NCBI RefSeq assembly: GCF_000002425.4
Contig: NC_037266.1
Location: 3,096,007 to 3,160,006 of the forward strand
Direction of reading: 5' to 3'
Source of the DNA: Physcomitrium patens
Lineage: Eukaryota; Streptophyta; Bryopsida; Funariales; Funariaceae
DNA length: 64,000 nucleotides
Position numbers and translations under genes: made by a program. Numbering within the stretch: the stretch's first letter is position 1; every line of letters begins with the position of its first letter. The notes below the pieces were generated by a model. It had not been told where the DNA came from. It ran no database searches and worked only from the letters and a program-made list of their open reading frames with translations. Positions 1 through 12,443 of this stretch are shown piece by piece.

Positions 1-570
1 ATAAGAAAAATTAAAATAATATCAAAGTTTGAAGTTGCGCATAGTTACTTGAAAGCATTCTTGGCACCTTCCAACTAAAGCGCTGAAGGATTATTTCACC
101 ATGATTCCTAGAACACGTGATGAATTCCTATTCTCAAAATACAGCATTGTAATTATTGCGTTCAAATACCCATTTTTTTTTTGCAAATAATATTCGAATC
201 CATATTAATTTCAATTTAAAAAAATGTAATCCCAACTCAATCTCAATGCATTGAAACTAGTGGATTGAATTCAGATATGTATAGTACCAACAAGGTCAAA
301 GGAGGAATACAGCAACAGAATACCTAGCATTTCTCATAGTCAAGCACATCGTTGTCGATTTGCAGAACATACACTATGTACACTGTATTTACAGGTTTAC
401 AAGCAACTCAAAGATGTTCATTACTTTCTTCACACAAATGCTTTCATAAATGAACCCGACAGTTTTGAGTATTACGAGAGGTAGTCGAAAGCTACACAAT
501 ACGGTCGTTTTTTATGCAATCTACTAAGGAATGGAATAAATGTAACTGGAGATGGAAGCCAACAAAACGA

Positions 571-608
571 GTGTGTGAGTGCGTGAGTGAATGAGTGAGT
601 GAGTGAGT
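571..608. repeat. GAGT-type microsatellite
   Basis: A run of imperfect then perfect GTGA/GAGT units. The mirror copy is at about 28435-28472. Confidence 0.8.
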
Positions 609-1095
609 CTGAATGGGATATGCAAAGACTGACAAATCGTATAAATCGCCCAACAATCTCATGCGGCTCCAACAGGGACGACGACGACGCTCGTGGGCCG
701 GAGTGGGCAAAATCGAGCATTTCATCATCCTGTACTCAACTTTCACACCGAAGCTTCTCGATGGTTGACTGACTCCATTGCTGTCGTATACTCACTCTCC
801 CGTTTCCCGTCTCACTGCAGCATTCTTGTCCTTTATACTACTGCACAATTCAGGCTTCGTGAATCGTTTCTCTCACTGGCAATAGCGCGGGGACTGTATT
901 TGTTGTCCATCCAGCTTCGCAAGTCGGGATTAAGTGTTTGTCGCCATCACTACTGATCGATGTGTTTTTGTTGAGGTTTCGTGTCCGGAACAGCTATTGT
1001 TTTGTGGAGGGCATGAGGGGGTGGTGTTCGTGGGAGTGATATTTATATTTTTTTCTGTGATGTAGAAGGAGTAGCGAGAATGGACGTTAAGGGTC

Positions 1096-1165
1096 GTGCA
1101 GTGGTGGATGTATGATAGGTGCGGCAAATCAGAGGTGAGTGTTAGGGTTTTAACGGGATTGGGGT
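1096..1165 (+). promoter_or_regulatory. Core of shared 5' module (left copy)
   Basis: A GCAGTGGT segment is followed by ATAGGTGCGGCAAAT, a purine-rich GAGGTGAGT and TAGGGTTTT. The same ordered blocks occur at 29810-29880 upstream of the PRAF gene. GGTGAGT fits a 5' splice donor, and TAGGGTTTT resembles the plant telo-box (AAACCCTA on the other strand), which is common near transcription starts of housekeeping genes. The regulatory role is inferred. Confidence 0.45.
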
Positions 1166-1672
1166 GGAGACGTGGCGAAGGTGCCGAGAGTGGTGATGGT
1201 AGTGCATTGTGGATTTTCACACTGTTCGGTTGAAGAACAATCTCAGTTCCTTGTTGTGCCTCGGGTTTCGAAAGTCAGCATGGGTTTGCGGTGTGACTGC
1301 AGAGGAGCAGCAGGAATAGGAGAGGCTACTGCGTATGCCTGAATTCTGATACAAATCCTAGCGAGCGTATCAGTTGAGCGAATTGAGTTGGACAACGGGG
1401 GAGTTGCGGAACACGCTACGAGTTAGGCATGGTCAATTGAGACGCCGGAACTCGGCATTCAGCATTCCTCATCCGTGAGAACTACTATTGCACGTCTTCG
1501 CCACACGCAGGTTGAATTTGATTATATTCGTGCTTGTCGCAGACACTTTCTGAAGGTTGACACGCCTACTTTATCCTATCCTGATTTTCAAAGATATCTG
1601 TAAGGCTTGCTATTTTAATAGTGAGAAGTCAAAGGTTAAGGTTTTTCATTTTGTAACCATATTTTGTACGCA

Positions 1673-1674
<2 letters not shown>

Positions 1675-1705
<31 letters not shown>
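1675..1705. repeat. (TA)n microsatellite
   Basis: A pure TA dinucleotide run about 30 bp upstream of the zinc-finger start codon, probably at the 3' end of a 5' UTR intron. It is mirrored at about 27338-27368. Confidence 0.9.
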
Positions 1706-1708
<3 letters not shown>

Positions 1709-1736
1709 GTGTGTGTCAGCGAAGCACTTTCAAGCA

Positions 1737-2599
1737 ATGAACTCTCTAGGGGCTGGAGTAGGAGAATTTAGACGTGAAGTTTCCAGAGAGGACATCGCTA
1801 CGCTTCTTGTCGTAGCTCGGCGTAATTTGAATGAAGGAAATCCGGGAGGTGCCTTACAAGCAGTAAGTGGAGTTGTGAAGTTTGATAATGGTTCAAACGA
1901 AACTTGGAGCATCTCAAATTGCATAGATATCTAGATTCCACACTGTTTCAAGACTGCAATTTTTGATGCCCATCGCATGGTTGTTTCAATCGTTAATTAG
2001 TAAACTATGAGATTATGTTATGTTCATTGTTAGGGCAGTGTTGTCAGGGCTGAATTGAAAACAAAGGTTGGGATTCTTCTTGTGGACTCGGTGCAAAGCT
2101 CACCTTTTAAATACTGTCAGCCGGTCTTGTCTTAGCCAACGCTTTTGAAAGACATACGGTTATTGTGTGTTCTCATTTGTACATTCATGTCAAATCGTAG
2201 GTCGTTGCGGCCCTGCGCAGTGTAGGCGGGGAACAAGCAGTTACTACAGCATTGCGAAGGGCTCGGGAAGTATACGAGAATAACGTTCGGATTAACGAAG
2301 CTACGGACGAACTCACAACATTATTCGCCCAATGTGCCATTGCTACACTTCCTCCGAATAGGACTTCAGACGCACCAGAGCCTATGGCAGTAGAAACGAC
2401 GTTGCAAGAGCGAATAATGCTTAGCAGTTTTGATGTTGTTAGAAGTTCCATTCTGGCCGAAAGTGGCAGGGAACAGGTGGTTTATGATGCTTCGGCTGAT
2501 GGCAGTAGCTTCTTGTGTCAACAGTGTGGTGGAGTTGTTAGCAATTCACGGAGAGATGAGCATCTTTCTTATTGGTGTTCTACTGCTTTTCGAAATTGA
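1737..2599 (+). CDS. C2HC zinc-finger protein, left-arm copy
   Basis: A two-exon gene: 1737-1862 and 2201-2599. Joining at CA|GTAAGT and TAG|GTC keeps the frame and gives a continuous helical region (..GALQA then VVAALRSVGGEQAV..). The protein is about 174 residues. The N-terminal two thirds looks helical and rich in Ala, Leu and Arg. The C-terminus carries a zinc-binding pattern C-x2-C-x11-H-x4-C (FLCQQCGG to the final YWC), ending 8 residues before the stop. I chose the ATG at 1737 because an upstream in-frame ATG at 1707 falls within a probable 5' UTR intron; using it would add 10 residues. The layout resembles a conserved plant family of unknown function, but I cannot name it. An identical protein is encoded in the right arm. 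Confidence 0.75.
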
Positions 2600-4380
2600 A
2601 GTGTACTAGTGTTCAGCAACGATAGGAAAATTTTGAAGATGTTTGATGTTGGGGTGAGTAAGAAAGTGCGCAGGTGAAGCACATAACGATCAATCAAAAA
2701 AACAAACTTTGGATAGATTTAGGTAGTTGATGTAGTATTTAGAGAACATAATTAATAGAAAGCTGAGGATTTCGACAAATTCCTCTATATTGAAGAATGC
2801 AAACTGCAACAGCTGCTCACCACATTGTACATCATTACAAATATGGATGAAAGCTGACAGAAGCGCTCTGCAAATATGATCTTCGTCGTTGTTGGAATTA
2901 TTCTGACGTTATGAGTACATTGTAGGTTCCTGAGTTGCTATCTTGTGCAAGTGTGCGTGCATGCTAATGAATGCGTATTCATTAACCTTGTATGCTTTTT
3001 TCATATGGTATATGCTTGTATGTTCTGGGGTTGCATAGATATTATTGTACTTCATATGAGACGGGTTGACAGATCTTGTTCTAAGAATTTCAACATGCTT
3101 TCCTACACTGACATTCTGATAAAAGAAATGAAAGTGTGCATTATTTGTTGCTGCGGACCCTCACACGTTGCTAGTTCATCTTAATTTTTTTCATACGTGA
3201 TTGTTTTCAAATTAAAGAGATGTGAATTTTATCAACTTTGACATTCTCCTAGAAAAATAATTGTGTATAAAAACAAATTCTTCTAACTCCAATTGGGCAA
3301 AACATGTGAACATGTTCATAATTTTAAAAACATCAACTAATTTGATGGTAGAATGTAGATCACATTCTAAACCTGTAAGCATTTATAAATTGACATAAAT
3401 GGATAAATAAATCTTTCTGATTCATCCTCAATTGGCAGAATGACATTTAATACTTTCATACAAAACATCATTAAGAAGTTTCTAAGTAACCTGATAACGA
3501 TTCAACTGTTGGATGTTTAAAAACATCTTAAATTCGATATAAAGATGTAAAGACAATTAATTTGATACAAATATATTATATTTAAATATGTTTCTTTTGA
3601 TACAGATAACAAACAATATAATGGCAGATATATTATGTAGAAAACACTTTTCTTTCAAAGATGCAGTAAAAAAACCAATTAAATCAGAAACAATATATCC
3701 ACCAAAAACAATCTACAACACTCGAGTTTAAATACTAAAATTTATACAATTTGATAGATACTAATGACTCATTCCATGTTGGACGAAATTTGACTTAAAT
3801 TTACAAATATAATTAAATTACCGATATAATTCAAACCAAAGTCTATCACCAAACTAACCTAATCTAAAAAACAAACAATACTTAATAATTCTGTCTATAG
3901 AACCAATCCTAAAATTACAAACTTCTTCATCAAAGTAACAAAAAGACTTATTCTTAAATCCTCTTGACAAAAGTTTATTGTATAAACCCCTACAGAATTT
4001 GAAACCTAAGTAAATTTATATCAGATAGTAAATATAGACATCGACACAAACGAAACCTTAGAAATATAAACAAAAAAATAATAAAAAATTATTCAAAAAA
4101 CATCCCACGAACATTTGTAAAACCAAACAAGCAGACATCAACTATTCTATAACAATGGGTTTATGCAACAGCAAAGAGGAACAAAAGAACAATCTCAATT
4201 CAACCCTTAAAAAGAGACAGCAGGACCAAAAATATTTCAAATAGTAGTTGCACAATTCAAGGGAGAAACATCACCCCATCATAAAAGAAAACATTTAAAC
4301 ACATTCTCACCACCACTCAGCCTTCTAATCACTGCGAAGAACATCAAAACTTCAACCCCAACTTAAGCTCAAGCTCGAAC
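2600..4380. other. AT-rich intergenic DNA, left arm
   Basis: The first few hundred bases are probably the 3' UTR of the zinc-finger gene. The rest is AT-rich with no coding signal I can support. The 79-residue frame at 2945-3184 is Cys/Val-rich without recognisable motifs, and I treat it as non-coding. The mirror is at about 24663-26443. Confidence 0.6.
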
Positions 4381-5580
4381 GATAAGAAACACAGAATTCC
4401 AAGTTGTTCGAGTGTCCCTTTATCCAAGGGGGACTTGTGAATGTCAGAAGGACGAATGAGGACCTGCGAGGCGCATGCAGGATGCGCACGGAGTTGTTGT
4501 GCCGCTTCGACAAAGTCCTCCGAACAGCCGGAACAACATCGTACGTCAGGTTCGACACACCACCGTTAAGGGGTAATGCGGTGCAGATTACGAAAGCTAC
4601 TTGGTAAGCATGGGCGTTGAGTGTTCCATCCGTTGGGGACGTTGAGCACATCAGTGGCCCATATTATTTGCAGGGGAAAGGATACCTGAGGATGTGAATC
4701 GAACCCTATATATGGTGTCCTTTCCGACCTAATGCTCAGAGTGCGCCCGGCGGGTGAGAGCTGACGGCAGGACTGGGCGGGTTGTCTTGTGTGGATCCAT
4801 CTCGGAGATCATGCGGCGGCGGAGTGTGTGTTTGTGCTTTCAGTTTCTTGTGTGCGAGGGCGTTGGAGGGTCCCTTCGCGTCCAGCTTAGTTGGGACCGA
4901 TCCTTGCAGGTCATGGGAGTGTGCGATGAGCGGGCGTTTTAGGGTTTTCCATGTTTGTGTGCGTGCGGTGTTGTCGGAGGATGCGAGGCAAGTAGACGTG
5001 GGAATGCGTTGTGCGGAGATGGTGTGGTGCGGGTGCGAGCTATGAGGATTTTTTATTACCAGTATAAGCCAGTTCTGCTACTGAGATATGTGAGTGATAA
5101 ACTGGTCAGAGACTGAGCTCTTGGGGTAGAGGGGTGGTAGTATGTGGTGTGGCGGGGGAGCTTTTGTGAAGTTGAGCTGAGTCGAGGGAGGGGTGGGAGC
5201 TCTGAATGTGACGGCACATGATTGCCAACGTGGTGGGTGTAGTACGGTTGGGAGTGGTTGAGTGGTAGCCCCCGGCGCCGGTGGATCGAGTGATGAGATA
5301 CAAACGCAAATCTTAGGACACCTTCTTACATGGCGAATGCCGTGGATGAGAGTGAAAGTTCTCTGACGATTATCCACTGTCATGAATATCGAATGAGTTG
5401 TTCTTTTGTCGGTGTGCTGCTGTGACGACTAACCGAAATTATACATGTTAGACTATGGAGATGGCTTTGGTCATCCGTGAATAACAAGAATGGATCTGAG
5501 CAGAGTACTAGGTCCGCTGTGCGGGGGGGGGAGGGGGTGTGGACATTCCGGGAACAGAAGGATGGAGGTCTATGCGAGCG
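4381..5580. other. GC-richer island of unknown function, left arm
   Basis: Composition changes abruptly from AT-rich to balanced or GC-rich, then back after the N gap. Short frames exist on both strands, none with a known domain. On the minus strand a TATA-like TATATAGG (about 4708-4715) lies upstream of a 99-codon frame (4352-4651). This could be a promoter with a small gene or the relic of a 5' region. It is mirrored at about 23463-24662. Confidence 0.45.
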
Positions 5581-5581
5581 T

Positions 5582-5681
5582 NNNNNNNNNNNNNNNNNNN
5601 NNNNNNNNNNNNNNNNNNNNNNNNNNNNNNNNNNNNNNNNNNNNNNNNNNNNNNNNNNNNNNNNNNNNNNNNNNNNNNNNN
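5582..5681. other. Assembly gap (100 N)
   Basis: Exactly 100 Ns, a conventional gap of unknown size. The mirror arm has about 1.34 kb at this place (22128-23463). Bases flanking the gap show single-base drops relative to the mirror, as at the ends of low-quality reads. Confidence 0.98.
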
Positions 5682-8353
5682 GAACGCAATGAAATGTTGT
5701 ATTGGGTGGACTATCTTGTATTTATTCATTGTCAAACAACTGATATCTGCTTTAAGAGTAAACAAAGGAGAAATATTTGTATGAGAAGGGAAATGAGCGA
5801 CGTAGTAGTCACTCTTCAATGCAGATTAGAGTACAAAAATGATGTTGGTAAAATGCATCATAGCCTCAATTTCATCATATGTACGAGTCATACGAAGTAG
5901 CTCTTGTGGTAGCCGTCCAGAGACAATGATGCTTTTGGCCTGATCAACAAATTGTAAACTGTTTCTAACATGACATCCTCGAATGAAGAAGCTTGTAGTT
6001 GAACTTACAATAGTTACTTCATATGAATAATATGAATAATAGTCTAAAAATCGAAGTAACGTGTGAGAAATGTCCGTCCAATCTGTACAGTAAAGCTGCC
6101 ATCATCAAACAAGTCTCCCATTTCTGTCCTGTTTTCTCTTGTGGATTATCAACTTGATGGACATATTTCTTAGATTACTCCATTCTCAATGAGATACAAT
6201 TCCTCCCTCTATAAGTTGTATTCTATAAGTTGTATTTACAGCTCTATAACTTGACAAAGCATAGAACTGATTATTATTTTTTTATCTTTCTTTTTGAGCA
6301 GTATAAGATAGTGGATGCATTGGGAAGAAGATAAAAATCCCATGTTGTAGTACTAGACAAGGATGAAGAATTTGACGAGAAAGAAGTTTCAAATGGAAGG
6401 TTGTGTCAAAATAGGTCAGAACGGTTCGTTTGATGTAGACCATTGAAAAACCAAAACTTATATATGGTAATATAAACAATACAACAGTGGAATATGTCCA
6501 CTTTGTTGTCAAACTTAAATATTGTCTTATACTTTGTATTGTCAAATTTAAGCTAATATCAATATCACTCAAATATTTCATTCACTTCTTACAAATCATG
6601 ACCAACTTGTTAAAATTGGAATAAATTGATTTATTATATACTATCAATTAGAAGCTTTTTCTACAGTATTTGACTAGAAAGAATGAATATGTATTCTATT
6701 TTCAAATGAAACCAATTCTAATGTTCTATCACATGTGTATAATTATATTCATTTGTGAGGAGTCAATCAAATGCTAATATGTTGACCTTATAATGTGATT
6801 ATATGCAATTGTATGACTCTTAAAACAAACTTGAGGCAATAGGCATATTACAACTTTGAAACAAAGTTATGCACTTAATTAGTTAAGAATTTGAATTATA
6901 TAGCCAAATATTTAAGGTTAATAATCAATGGCATATCAAAATATCTAATAATAAACATAAATTTAAATAGGCAAATGCTATTACTAATTTTGACCTTTGT
7001 TGCTTGCAAGCTTCCAAACATGTGTTTATTGTACTTATATTCAATGTAAGAATAAAGCCACAACATTTAATGATCAATTTACAATAAAAAAAAATCTAAC
7101 TTAATTACAATTAGCTTCCAAACCTACAACAGATATATATAAGCCTTTGCAACAATTTCCAAGATTGATCTCCAATTCTTCTTTTCATGTATATGCCCTA
7201 CAAAGATCAATAACATTTCAACATTAGAAAATATTTTGTTTAACTAAAGACCTCAAGTTTGAAGGATTTGTGAACTACTCATATGTGCATTGCATGTGAT
7301 CCTAGCCACTAAATGTGTGGCACATATCCCTCCACAAACTGTGCCACCTTTCCTCTTTTGGCTATATTCTTGTTTTTAGTATGGCCTATAATAGAAATTA
7401 GGATTTTCTAGCATTACAACAGAATTTTGCAAGCGATTTTGAAGAAGAAGTTCTGATACTATGAAGAGTGGAAGAGGTGTTGGCATCTATTACAAAGACT
7501 CACATAAATCTTAGTTTACAAAGCTTGCTAGTAACCTCAAAGATTGTTTAGAAGAACGGTGATTAAGGAAGGATGGGCATCTAAATTTTTAGGTACTAAG
7601 TAAGGCAAATGGAATGTAATGCTCAATTATGACAAGAGTGGCTATTTTTTGAAACTTTGTCCATTGTCTCCAATCTTTCAAATAAGCAAGGTTTTGATCT
7701 AAAAGTTTGGCTTCCAACTCCCATAAGCTTCTCCACTATTTAGATGAGATTATTAGTGTGATCAAGTCTAATATATTAGCATCTAGTTATTTATTCCAAA
7801 TATAATCAAATAATATAATATACTAATTTATGTGCATGATTCTTATGCTAATGTAGGCATTTCTATTGTAATTAATCACATTGGATAAGATTCTATATCA
7901 ATTTTAATTTAATAAAAAATGAGCTTTTACACATTTGAGTCACTTAAACAAACCAAATTTAAGACATTCAAATTCTATTGTAGATTTTATTTCAAGACGA
8001 TAATTTTAGATGCTTCTTTTAGAAAGAACTTTGTCAATGGGCATAAGTTAGTATTACAACTCAACATGCCTAATATTTGTCAAGCTATTCTACATTTGAT
8101 TAGATAAATCATGAATTGTTTGCAAGAAAAAAAGATTTGTCAAATGTAATGTACAAATAAGAGAATTTATTCACCTAGTCTTACTACCAAGACCTTGCTT
8201 CTCATCAATTTTCATCCCTAGATAAGTAGGACTATCTAAATCATCAATCTATTCTAATTCGGTCTTTAATTCAACCAAGGTATTTGGTTTTGATGCAAAA
8301 ATGTTCTTGTGTTTTGTATGATGTTTTTCATTTATAGGAGATTGCTACCAAGA
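5682..8353. other. AT-rich DNA, inner part of left arm
   Basis: AT-rich, with short frames that show no domains (for example 7919-8107, mirrored at 19702-19890). No supported gene. On the minus strand, text around 8170-8290 reads briefly like protein with a stop, and could be an eroded exon or transposon remnant, but I cannot identify it. The mirror is at 19456-22127. Confidence 0.55.
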
Positions 8354-8942
8354 GAATATTGTAATACTTTCTTTCATTTGCTTACAAGGTTTTGTATTTA
8401 ATTGTTTATCAAAGTGAAGATTTTCATGTTTAAATTGCATAGAAAGTAAAAATATGATTCCAAGAAATAACATATAGTTAGATATTGCCTACAATGACAA
8501 AGATATCTAGAGATACCCTATACCTAAGAAATTTGACATGGGCTCTTAGGTAACCCTCAAAGAAGATGGTGTTTGAAGTGATAAGATTGAAATTATCAAG
8601 TCTATAGATTATCTTCTATATACATTGATACAATGATGGTATGTTGATCTTTCCACTATTGAAATTTTAATTTGAATCCAAAGCTACCTAAAATACTTTG
8701 TATATATAATTATAAGTTTTTAATTGATTCTTTGCAATATTATTTATTCTAATATTTGGTAATTAACATGAAAGAAATTAGTGATTGTCATCTTACTAGG
8801 TTACAAAGATTATTATATGTGTTACATATTAATTAAACAATTGACTTATCAAGGACATGTATCTCAAAGAAAGAAAATTCAATACATTCTTATGTTACTC
8901 AAAAAGATTAAAAATTCACTCAAAAATGGTAATATATTGAAT

Positions 8943-9106
8943 TAGAATGGCTATTGCCAAAGACGAGAAGACTAAAAAAATCTTGAAACAAGCCTAAAGA
9001 CTAAAAAGGCATTGACAAGAGTGAAGAAGGCTTCATTCTTACTTCCATATATACTATCTAACTAGGAGCTATCTGGCAATGTTCTATAGGACCTCTAATA
9101 TGTGTT
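8943..9106 (+). repeat. Inverted repeat, left end
   Basis: Pairs with 11865-12026. Best conserved in the first 16 bp and the last 40 bp. Confidence 0.65.
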
Positions 9107-11864
9107 GACTTTACAAGACATATATCTTAATTTATAAGGTAAATTTTCTATATATATTCCATATAATTAGCTTACTTTACAAGCTACCAACACGTTATTG
9201 AGGTAAAGAGAATTTGCCTTAAGTAAACATTGAGCTTTTGGCTGTCAATAATTGCTTAATCAAGCCTCAAGATTAAAAAAAATACTAAGTTTATATATAA
9301 AATTATTCCTATAGAGGCAATTATATCAATACACAAGCCTTAAGTACCAAAGATCACCAAAAATGTGATAAAAATATTATAAATCCTTGTATATCCTTAA
9401 GGTGAATTTTTCCCAAACTTCAACAACTCATATTTCATGATTGGACCGTCCAAAAAAACCAAAATTTTACATGAAGTAATGATGTGTTTTTAACAACTAC
9501 CACAACAAATTTCAACTATAAATTCGTTATGGATCTTGAAATATCACCAAAATCCTAATAGTAGTGTCAAATCCATGTTTATATACACCTATGTGTAATT
9601 TTATTCATATCTCACAAATTAAGTACTCAAATACCTTAAAATTTTGATATATAGCTTTTTAACCGAATAGCACATATTTTTTAAAATTTTGGGCTAAAAA
9701 TTCATCTAGAAACTTAAGATATGGCTCCAACCATACTATCAACAAAACAACTTACTTATTGCCTTTGAAATCATATATGCTAACTTCATTGGTGTATAAT
9801 TTCTTCATGCTGATTCCAAATGCGAAATTTCTTTTACAAAAGTTATAGATTTTAAAATGAGTTTTGTAGATGTGCCTTTCAATCTTCGATTTTTTTCATT
9901 TTTTGTTTTTTTTAATTTTTGTATGTTCAAAACAACAATAATATTTCTTTTAAAGACACCTTAGCTTCAAAAGACATGCTTAGTCTAAATCTTCTAAATT
10001 TTTGCACAATTTGTTGTTTAAATTTCTTATTTTATAACCATTACTTTTGATTTCTTAATGCCCCTTTTAAAGTCACGAAAATCCTTGTTATGATTGCAGT
10101 GAGCCTGTTGAATGCCTATTAGGCATGGCCATCTATCAATAGAAATGAAGCTCTCTATCCATTGCCTTCATCTATCCATATCTTGCTTTATTCTTCTTAA
10201 TAAGTTTTTTAGAGGTTTGGATATTCATCTTTGAGTCCTAATCTTTTTTTTAAATTTTATACTTTATAGCTAAATTCTGTACAATTTTAACCTTATAATC
10301 AGTATGGATAAATTTCAAAATAAATTTTCTTACATTAACCCTCTTTAAATTAACCTATTAACCACTCTCATGCATATAAATACTTATAAATATATTATAT
10401 ATTTTAGTTAATTTTTACATACTTTAAATGATCATAATACAATCATATGTGATATTTAGTCAACTTATTGACTAAGTTTCTAACCTATTAATCAATTTAT
10501 TATACAAGTAAAGTCAAAATCACATCTTTGAAGCTTCCAAAAAATTTTTTAGAAGATATAATGAAATTGATCTACTTCTACCTACTTCTACTTAATCACA
10601 TAGGTAATTATTGAAATAAATACATATATTTGTGATATGATTTGAATCAAAGATTAATATGATGAATCATTTTTAGATGATTTTTTTATTAATAATATAT
10701 ATATATATATATAGATAGATTTTTAAACTTATAGATATATATCTTATATTATACCAAGATGTTTATATGCTTGGAAAGCATTAAAAATGTTGTTATTACT
10801 ACGCATGGATAAATTGGGGTAGTAATCTTCTCTAAAACTAATTCAAGTAAATTCTTTTATAATAAAATATTCTTTTGTAATTTATGATATATTTTATCCA
10901 TAAATAAGCAAGATGATTTTGAAATACCAAAATTAATCTCTTTGCTTAAATTTAATGATTGTAATTGATTTTTATTCAATATGATAATAAGTGGAGCTTT
11001 TAAAATAAAGCTTAAATATAATTTCTAGTCAAGTATGAAAGCAACTATAGAGAATCAAAATACTTACTTGCACTAATTGATGCTAATTGTTATCATGTTG
11101 GATCTATTTTATATTATAGATTCTATTTACAAGATAAAAAATTTATTTATATTTAAAGATATCTTTTATACTTTATTTGAGCCATTGATGGATCTTAGAT
11201 AGAATGATAAATACATCAAGGTGATGTTGTAAAATGAATTTTTGCAAGGCTCAATATTATATTTAGATATAATCTAACTTCCATTCTATCTATTCACGTG
11301 TAATTTTCAAATGCTACAAGTTAAAATATCAAATTTTGATAAATCACATCCAATTATATTGATAAAATTTATAAAATTTTGATAGGTTTCAAAATTTAGA
11401 GATAAAATGTTATATGCCAACTTCCAATTCAATCAATATATATTGAAGAAGAATAATCAATTGATCAAGAAGAACATGTAGAGATAGTAATAGTCGATTG
11501 TCACCTTCTTGAAAGAGACTTGTTATAGATTTAAGTTAGAAAAGCATAGACATTAACTCACATTTGTCATGAATTCTATATTATGCTAATATCACAGACA
11601 TCCATGTTTATTTTAATAATTACTTAGATAATATGAATAGATAGAAATAGATAAAAATAGATAAATTTGATACTAACTTATAAAAAAGCTTCATATATGG
11701 ATCTTTGATTTATTACTTATTTATACTTGATTGATGGATTAGAAACTTGGTCAAGCAATTAAGCTATGTATTGCAAGTGTTAATCACTTATAGTACATGT
11801 TAACCATATGGTGCACATATATGAAACTTTTCTTGTAAATTAGACACATGTCATGCAAATTGAA

Positions 11865-12026
11865 CATGTATCAGAGGTCCTATAGAGCATCACCATATAG
11901 GTCCTAATTAGATAGTATATGTAAAAACAAGAGTGAGGTCTTTTTTATTCTTATCAACTCTTTTCTTATTTCTAATCTATTTTTAAGGATCTCTAGTTTT
12001 CTTATCTTATGGCAATAGCCATTCTA
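11865..12026 (-). repeat. Inverted repeat, right end
   Basis: Reverse complement partner of 8943-9106, with indels and substitutions that indicate age. Confidence 0.65.
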
Positions 12027-12438
12027 TTTTTTAAAAAATAAATATATTTATTTTTTTCTATATTATCATTTTCTTTTGTAAAAGTCTTCAATATTTATAT
12101 ATTGTCTTCTTTGAAAAGTTGATTTTTAAACAAAAAATCTTTAAAAAATTAAATATTTAAGGTATATTTTTATATTCTTTTAATCTCTTTTTTTTCTATT
12201 TATATTAGATTTATATCAATTAATGTTAATCAAGTAATAAATATATATATATTTTTACAAATTAATATTATATGTATTTATACAAGTATTTTTAAAGTGG
12301 GATTAGTAGACTTAATCTAAAAGATAAACTGCTAAGTTGTATATGTTTATAATATTCAACTTTAGCTTTGTAATCAAATTTTTCGATGCCATACATAAAT
12401 CAAGCAAACAAACTTCTATATATTTTTATAAATAAAGG

Positions 12439-12443
12439 TGAGT
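12439..12443. repeat. Target-site duplication TGAGT, left
   Basis: Five bases immediately before the 5' LTR, identical to 17731-17735. Confidence 0.85.

Larger units (their letters stand above)
1..1736 (+). other. Upstream region of the left zinc-finger gene
   Basis: No protein-coding gene is supported here. From about 500 the base composition is mixed, as in a plant promoter and 5' UTR. It holds a GAGT/GTGA repeat (571-608), a roughly 150-bp module also found upstream of the PRAF gene (about 1060-1215), and a TA repeat (1675-1705) just before the coding start. The module ends in a GGTGAGT splice-donor-like site near 1134-1140. A likely acceptor (TCAG, 1716-1719) follows the TA repeat, which suggests a 5' UTR intron. 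The open frames here are overlapping shadows. Confidence 0.5.
1..8353 (+). repeat. Left arm of a large inverted repeat
   Basis: This stretch is the reverse complement of 19456-29043. Mirrored positions sum to 27809 inside the N gap and to 29043 outside it, shifting by one near base 230, where a small indel separates the arms. Identity is close to complete through genes, AT-rich DNA and microsatellites. Visible differences are a few base changes near 165-240 and a cluster at the edges of the N gap. The inner end is sharp at 8353. The outer end is not seen, because the match still holds at base 1. It is either a recent inverted segmental duplication or an assembly artefact. Confidence 0.95.
8943..12026. 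mobile_element. Fold-back or long-TIR element in the spacer
   Basis: The ends are imperfect inverted repeats. About 8943-9106 matches the reverse complement of about 11865-12026, with shared blocks such as TAGAATGGCTATTGCC and TTCTATAGGACCTCT. A weaker match may extend outward on both sides. The 2.76 kb between the arms is very AT-rich with no transposase frame. Long inverted ends suggest a non-autonomous DNA transposon, perhaps Mutator-like, or an older inverted duplication. I found no clear target duplication. Confidence 0.55.

Noticed and set aside
930-1220. Minus-strand frame with Pro/Thr-rich product
   Set aside because: The homologous 29555-29932 stretch is similar in DNA but not in the same protein frame, so the conservation is not coding.
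1961-1976. TTGATGCCCATCGCA shared with the last EF-Ts exon
   Set aside because: A 15-base match with no extension, in an intron; probably coincidence.
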